Shown: one piece after another, positions 28,743-32,207 of the stretch
Layout: the number at the start of each line of letters is the position of its first letter
Position numbering within the stretch: the first letter of the stretch is position 1
DNA from: a virus
Direction: 5' to 3' (one strand)
IMG/VR virus record: IMGVR_UViG_3300048585_000077
Location: 1 to 32,207 of that record
Length of the DNA: 32,207 bases
Program-made: the position numbers and the translations under genes
Notes under the pieces: generated by a model
The model's database searches: none
Told to the model about the DNA's origin: nothing
Seen by the model: the letters and a program-made list of their open reading frames with translations, nothing else

Positions 28743-29444
28743 TCAACCGGCCAGCGCGGCCGCGATGGCGTGAAAGGCCTCGACGTGGCCCGCCAGATCG
28801 TCGGCCTTGAGCTTCAAGTCCGCGATCGCTTTCGCGTAGGCCGACCACCAGGGCCGCCAGGCGGCAAGACTTTCGGGCGTCATGGCAGATGCCGCCCGGG
28901 TCTTGACCTGGTCGGCCATAGCGGCCGGGTCCCAGCTGGTCGGATTCGCGGCCGCCTGGCTGGCGATCGCGAGAAAACAATCCGCGAGGGCCTTGCGATC
29001 AGCCCGCTGGGGTTCGGGCACGAGCGCGATCGCGGCCGTGATTTTGGAGCTGAAGTCCGTCGGGGGAGGCGGAGGGGGCGGAGGTGGAGGCGGAGGTGGG
29101 GGCGGCGGGACCGGACCGCCCTGGACTTCGATCACGTGCAGCCAGGACTTCTTCGCCACCGAGCGTTTCTCCCAGTCGATCGACATCGTGGTCAGGTTGA
29201 CCGAGTAGACGCCCGGCGGGGCGACGAAGTGGAGCATCCGGCCGCCCTCGACCTCCACGGCCGAGATCGGTTTCGTCGCGTCCCAGATCCAGGTGTAGAC
29301 ATCCGCCGGCGACTCGCTGGTCATCGGGATGATCGTGTAGGGCGGGACGGACTTCGGGGCCGAGATCTGGGCCGAGGCGGTGCGGACCAGCAGGGCTGCG
29401 GTCAGGACGACCAGGACGGTCAGGAGCGTGATTCGTGGCTTCAT
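28743..29444 (-). CDS. Secreted protein with polyproline linker
   Basis: The protein has 233 residues. ATG 29444 begins a clear signal peptide (KPRITLLTVLVVLTAALLV, then an ASA-Q cleavage site near residue 25). A beta domain follows (about 26-115, YTWIWDATKPISAVEVEGG, then VYSVNL), then an unbroken run of 16 or more prolines at about 112-130, then a helical domain with Trp-rich part (about 130-233). The protein is exported, so it acts outside the cytoplasm. The polyproline run is a rigid spacer between two domains. No family was recognised; an envelope, exclusion or lysis role is possible. Confidence 0.7.
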   Translation of the reverse strand: MKPRITLLTVLVVLTAALLVRTASAQISAPKSVPPYTIIPMTSESPADVYTWIWDATKPISAVEVEGGRMLHFVAPPGVYSVNLTTMSIDWEKRSVAKKSWLHVIEVQGGPVPPPPPPPPPPPPPPPPTDFSSKITAAIALVPEPQRADRKALADCFLAIASQAAANPTSWDPAAMADQVKTRAASAMTPESLAAWRPWWSAYAKAIADLKLKADDLAGHVEAFHAIAAALAG

Positions 29445-29470
29445 GGTGGATCCAGTGCGGAGAAAACATC

Positions 29471-29510
29471 GCGGCCCGCCGGGCTGAGGAGAGTCGATCC
29501 GGCGGGCCGC
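29471..29510 (-). terminator. 12-bp perfect inverted repeat upstream of the secreted-protein gene
   Basis: Arms GCGGCCCGCCGG (29471-29482) and CCGGCGGGCCGC (29499-29510) pair perfectly around a 16-base loop. On the minus strand the stem is followed within three bases by GTTTTCT, so it resembles an intrinsic terminator or attenuator between the membrane protein gene and the secreted-protein gene. Confidence 0.6.
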
Positions 29511-29523
29511 TCGCGGTCGTGTT

Positions 29524-29727
29524 TCAGCTTGGGGGCTGAGGTTTTGCATCGCTGGCGAACAGGAGCCCGACGCCGCTCACGATGGTTGTGCCCGCGATCG
29601 CCCAATCGGGCATGGTCGACGGATCGCCGTCGAGCAAGGCGGCCAGGACGGTCAGGATCGCGGCGGCGATCATGCAGCAACCGGCCAGACTGGTTCTCGG
29701 GTTGGCGAAAAAACCTTTTGCGTTCAT
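29524..29727 (-). CDS. Two-span small membrane protein, holin-like
   Basis: The protein has 67 residues. ATG 29727 overlaps the preceding stop (ATGA). It has two hydrophobic segments (SLAGCCMIAAAILTVLAALL and WAIAGTTIVSGVGLLFAS) separated by a DGDPSTMPD loop, and a short tail (DAKPQPPS). The DGDP...PD loop between spans is common in small phage membrane proteins of unknown role that sit near lysis genes. A holin function is plausible by size and layout only. Confidence 0.7.
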   Translation of the reverse strand: MNAKGFFANPRTSLAGCCMIAAAILTVLAALLDGDPSTMPDWAIAGTTIVSGVGLLFASDAKPQPPS

Positions 29728-30110
29728 CGGCGGCGAAAAATATCTCGCAACCGCCATCTCGCACGCGGGCGAACCGGCTGGTTGCTGGTTGGTGGCTTGA
29801 CGGTCGCCGACTGGCAGGACGTACAGGACGATCCCGTAGGTTGGTCGGCCGCCTCGCTGGCGGTTGTGCCCGTCGGGCAGACCCCACCCGGGCAGCTGGA
29901 CGGGGCCCTCAAGATCGCTCGGGTTCGTTCCACGGTCCGGAGCTCGTACACCGGCTGGCTGGCGAGTTCGTACCGGACCGGAAGGCCGTACTGAACGCTG
30001 GAACCAGCGGGCTCCAGGTTGGCCGACGGCTCGACCGTTTGGGCAAACAGCCCAACCGCCAGGCACCCGACAAGAGCGACGATCAGGAGCGCGATCGAGC
30101 AAGTTCGCAT
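29724..30110 (-). CDS. Exported protein, lipoprotein candidate
   Basis: The protein has 128 residues from ATG 30110, with GAGG five bases upstream. The N-terminus is a signal sequence (RTCSIALLIVALVGCLAVGL). LVGC could be a lipobox with Cys16, although hydrophobic residues continue after it and a standard cleavage near LFAQ is also possible. The mature part is Pro/Ser/Thr-rich with SSCPGGVCPTGTT and SSCTSC cysteine pairs and a basic end (RARWRLRDIFRRR). A spanin-like or envelope role is possible. It couples to the two-span membrane protein. Confidence 0.65.
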   Translation of the reverse strand: MRTCSIALLIVALVGCLAVGLFAQTVEPSANLEPAGSSVQYGLPVRYELASQPVYELRTVERTRAILRAPSSCPGGVCPTGTTASEAADQPTGSSCTSCQSATVKPPTSNQPVRPRARWRLRDIFRRR

Positions 30111-30132
30111 AGCATCCTCGGCGTTAGAAGAA

Positions 30133-30169
30133 CCGAGGGCAGCCCCGCAGGCATGCTGGCTGCCCTCGG
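30133..30169 (-). terminator. 12-bp perfect hairpin with T-rich tail
   Basis: Arms CCGAGGGCAGCC (30133-30144) and GGCTGCCCTCGG (30158-30169) pair perfectly around a 13-base loop. On the minus strand TTCTTCT follows directly. It lies in the 141-bp gap between the 74-residue gene and the exported-protein gene, so it could terminate or attenuate the early transcript before the envelope genes. Confidence 0.6.
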
Positions 30170-30251
30170 CCGTATCACCTGACATCCCAGAGACCCGACG
30201 ATAGCCGACCGGCCGGGAAGGCCAATCGGGGAAATCGCCAACGGGAGTTTC

Positions 30252-30476
30252 TCAAGGGATCACCCGCAGGCTGATCGGGATCCGGTTCGTCTTGCCGGTC
30301 AGGAAATCCTGCAGGCTGTGCGGGCCGGGGATGAAGGCCTCGATCGTGATCCCGTTCTGGATCGCAACAACCAGGTTGTCCGTTCGGCCGATCAGGGCGG
30401 ACGTCTGGGCGGTCAGGGTGTCGATCGACTGATCGGCGTTCTGGAGCGTGGCTTTGGCCTGTTTGCGAAGCGTCAT
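30252..30476 (-). CDS. Small protein, unknown function
   Basis: The protein has 74 residues from ATG 30476, with a strong GGAGGA six bases upstream. It starts as a helix (LRKQAKATLQNADQSIDTLT) and ends TRIPISLRVIP-like after a GITIEAFIPGPHSL segment. No family was recognised. Confidence 0.65.
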   Translation of the reverse strand: MTLRKQAKATLQNADQSIDTLTAQTSALIGRTDNLVVAIQNGITIEAFIPGPHSLQDFLTGKTNRIPISLRVIP

Positions 30477-30511
30477 GTATGGTCCTCCGTGCGTGCGTGA
30501 ACTGAACCGAA

Positions 30512-30787
30512 CTAGAAATCGTCGTAGCGATCAAACACCGTCCCGGCGGTCGGCCGGAAGACCAACCGGTCGGCGGCGGTCCGGAGCTCCACGGCCCGCT
30601 GGCCGAGCTCGCGCTCGAAAAACCGCAGGCTGACGAGCCGGAGCTCGAGCGTCTCGCTCGCCCGACCGGCCAGCAGGCCCTCGAGTCGGTCGGCCTCCTC
30701 GGTCGTTCGGGCCTTGAGCCCATCGAGCCAGCGGGCCATCTCGAGTAGGCCCGCTGACAACTCGCTGTCACTCTTGGTGGATCTCAT
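30512..30787 (-). CDS. Small helical protein, unknown function
   Basis: The protein has 91 residues from ATG 30787. It is helical throughout, with Glu/Leu/Arg heptad-like pattern (LLEMARWLDGLKARTTEEAD, LRLVSLRFFERELGQRAVEL), then a short YDDF end. It starts nine bases after the zinc-ribbon stop. Possibly an oligomeric coiled coil; function is unknown. Confidence 0.68.
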   Translation of the reverse strand: MRSTKSDSELSAGLLEMARWLDGLKARTTEEADRLEGLLAGRASETLELRLVSLRFFERELGQRAVELRTAADRLVFRPTAGTVFDRYDDF

Positions 30788-30796
30788 TGGGGCCTC

Positions 30797-31046
<250 letters not shown>

Positions 31047-31047
<1 letters not shown>

Positions 31048-32042
31048 CACGCCCTCACCTTCTCGCGTTTTTCGATCCGCCGTCCGTCCTTCGTGGTCGG
31101 CCACTCGGGCACGATGTTGACGCGCCGGAGCAGCTGGGTGAGCTCGAGGCCCCGCCGGGCGACCGCCTCGGCCAAGCAGGCGAAAAAGTGGCTCGGCTTA
31201 TCGCGGCCGTTCAGCTCCGCACCGCGACACGCGGAATAGACCTCCGCCTCGGAGAGTTCCCCGATGTCGGTCTCGAGCAAGGCCGCCACGCCCCAGAGGT
31301 TCCCGCCGTCCGGGCCGCTGTAGTGGCAGGCGTCGAAGATCGCTCGAGCCTGCTCGGCGATGGCCTCGATCGTGACGGCCGTTCGGATCGTCGAGCTCGC
31401 GGCCGTCTTGGGCTTTCTCTTCCGGGCCTCCCCCCCTCCCCGCATCTGGTCCAGGTCCTCGCACGCGCCCGCGTGCGTTCTTGGACCAGGTGTATTCTTC
31501 TCTTCTCTTCTCTTCTCTTCTCTAGTGACGTTTTCGTCACACGGCGGGCGTGACGGATTCGTGACGGCCGCGTGACGGCCGCGTGACGGAACCGTGACGG
31601 TCGTCACGTTCTCGTCACACGAAACTTGTGACACATCCGTGACGGAGTCGTGACCGGGACGTGACGGACGTTCGGCTTTCGTCACGCCAGAACCGTGACG
31701 CCCGCGTGACTCGCGCTGCCGCGTCATCGCCTCCGCACGGGCCTTCGCGGTCCGTCCGTTGTGTTTTTCGAAGTCCGGGAAGGCCACCTGGTCGGCCCAG
31801 ACGTCCAGCCAGCCGACCAGCTCCATCGCGACCGCGAAGCCCTCGCGGCCGACATAGCGGTCGACCCACCGGACCGTGATCCCGGGTGCCGTCCCGTCGG
31901 CCGTCTGGCGGTCCGCCCAGCTCCACAGCCGATGGAGCTTACCGACTACCTCGTCTTCCGAGATGTCGAGCGCGGCCGCCATTCGGATGACCGCCGGGTC
32001 GTCCGCCAGGTCGACCCGCATCTTGATCCAGTCACCTGCCAT
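31047..32042 (-). CDS. Replication initiator-like protein (lambda O / DnaD-type layout)
   Basis: The protein has 331 residues from ATG 32042. The N-terminal 95 residues (DWIKMRVDLADDPAVIRMAA, VVGKLHRLWSWADRQTADG, VDRYVGREGFAVAMELVGWL) match the winged-helix domain of phage replication proteins that bind the origin. A disordered Ser/Thr/Arg-rich linker follows (about 100-205), ending in a REEKRREEK stretch encoded by a pyrimidine tract. The C-terminal part (about 215-331) is helical (IAEQARAIFDACHYSG, FFACLAEAVARRGLELTQLL) like helicase-loader domains. The linker DNA carries an iteron array, as the lambda O gene does. On the circle it follows the annealing protein gene by 93 bp. Confidence 0.72.
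31446..31710. other. Candidate replication origin inside the replication gene
   Basis: Three elements lie side by side. (1) A nested hairpin: CTGGTCCA/TGGACCAG outer arms (31446-31453, 31482-31489) and GCACGCG/CGCGTGC inner arms (31461-31467, 31470-31476). (2) A 29-base pure pyrimidine tract with period 5 (31495-31523). (3) Twelve GTGAC sites at 31525, 31550, 31561, 31572, 31583, 31594, 31628, 31639, 31650, 31661, 31695 and 31706, mostly followed by G, plus inverted GTCAC at 31536, 31603, 31614 and 31681. Runs are spaced exactly 11 bp. Eleven is not a multiple of three, so the repeat is not a peptide repeat and must be kept at DNA level. Confidence 0.7.
31495..31523. repeat. Homopyrimidine TCTTC tandem tract
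   Basis: Twenty-nine consecutive pyrimidines on the plus strand with about five TCTTC units; the coding strand reads the Arg/Glu/Lys-rich linker of the replication protein. Such tracts melt or form triplex structures more easily than the surrounding GC-rich DNA. Confidence 0.9.
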
Positions 32043-32130
32043 CGTGAGATTCCTTCAAGCTTGAGTCCGTCGCGTGCCGAGAATCGCTGAATCCATTACG
32101 ACGTGGCCTGCAGAATTTGCGGAAACTCAT
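32043..32130. promoter_or_regulatory. Short gap upstream of the replication gene
   Basis: On the circle this 88-bp stretch separates the annealing gene stop from the replication gene start. It is less GC-rich than the genes around it (AATTTGCGG, AATCCATTACG). TTGAAGGAATCTCACG precedes ATG 32042 on the coding strand, giving an AAGGAA ribosome site. No promoter can be assigned. Confidence 0.4.
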
Positions 32131-32207
32131 TACGATCACTTCCCCTTCCCGTTCGCCCTTCCGCCCCGCCCGTTCCGGATCTTGTTGCGCTGCTTACCGA
32201 TCCAGCC
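32131..32207. repeat. 77-bp exact direct repeat, terminal copy
   Basis: This is identical to 467-543 and ends the window. It carries the last codons and stop of the annealing-protein gene, so that gene continues into base 544 when the circle is closed. Confidence 0.95.

Noticed and set aside
28392-30182. Very long plus-strand open frame (596 codons) over the envelope gene cluster
   Set aside because: It is antisense to several genes with signal peptides, ribosome sites and overlaps; its sequence is Arg/Gly-rich without fold pattern, as expected from GC-rich DNA.
31525-31710. CRISPR-like array
   Set aside because: Repeats are 5-7 bp with 4-6 bp spacers; far too short for CRISPR and located within a coding region.

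Overview
The window is a nearly complete genome of a temperate tailed bacteriophage (siphovirus type, lambda-like head genes) or its excised or integrated form. The DNA is GC-rich, genes are packed with ATGA or TGATG overlaps, and Shine-Dalgarno sequences are clear, so the host is a high-GC bacterium. The mix of cysteine-rich small proteins, a CsrA-like protein and secreted proline-rich proteins made me think of a planctomycete host, but that is a weak inference.

The last 77 bases (32131-32207) are identical to 467-543. The contig is therefore lasso-shaped: 467-32130 closes into a 31,664 bp circle, and bases 1-466 are an alternative branch joined to the same point. In the circle, the minus-strand gene for a RecT-like annealing protein (472-1518) is followed by the replication gene (31047-32042). 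In the branch it is followed by a ParB-like gene that runs off the left edge.

Layout on the circle. (a) A divergent control region (3822-3923) separates a leftward early operon from a rightward one. The leftward operon encodes a small membrane protein, an HNH nuclease, a DUF6948-like protein, a Gly-X repeat protein, a CsrA-like zinc protein, two small proteins, the annealing protein and the replication protein. (b) Rightward 3927-9903 holds two small genes, a leftward HTH gene (excisionase or repressor candidate), the tyrosine integrase, an HNH nuclease, a Lar-like antirestriction candidate, a run of small mostly zinc-binding proteins and a PH-domain membrane protein. (c) The leftward transcript continues from 32042 down to 9881. 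It covers replication, small and lysis/envelope-like genes (27.4-31 kb), a papain-fold protein, two paralogous beta-helix tail spikes, the terminase subunits, a gpW-like protein, the portal, a protease with nested scaffold, the capsid, connectors, the tail tube, two overlapping chaperone-like genes, the tape measure and tail-tip genes.

The most notable observations are: an origin-like structure inside the replication gene (GTGAC repeats at exact 11-bp spacing, next to a pyrimidine tract and a nested hairpin); a (TG)15 tract that puts the coupled start of a zinc-ribbon gene out of frame with its body; a CsrA-like domain joined to a zinc ribbon; a 31-unit Gly-X dipeptide repeat; an internal start for a scaffold protein; and a hairpin-rich gap before the small terminase that could be the packaging site. 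No CI-type repressor and no classical endolysin were recognised, and no tRNA, IS element or CRISPR array was seen.
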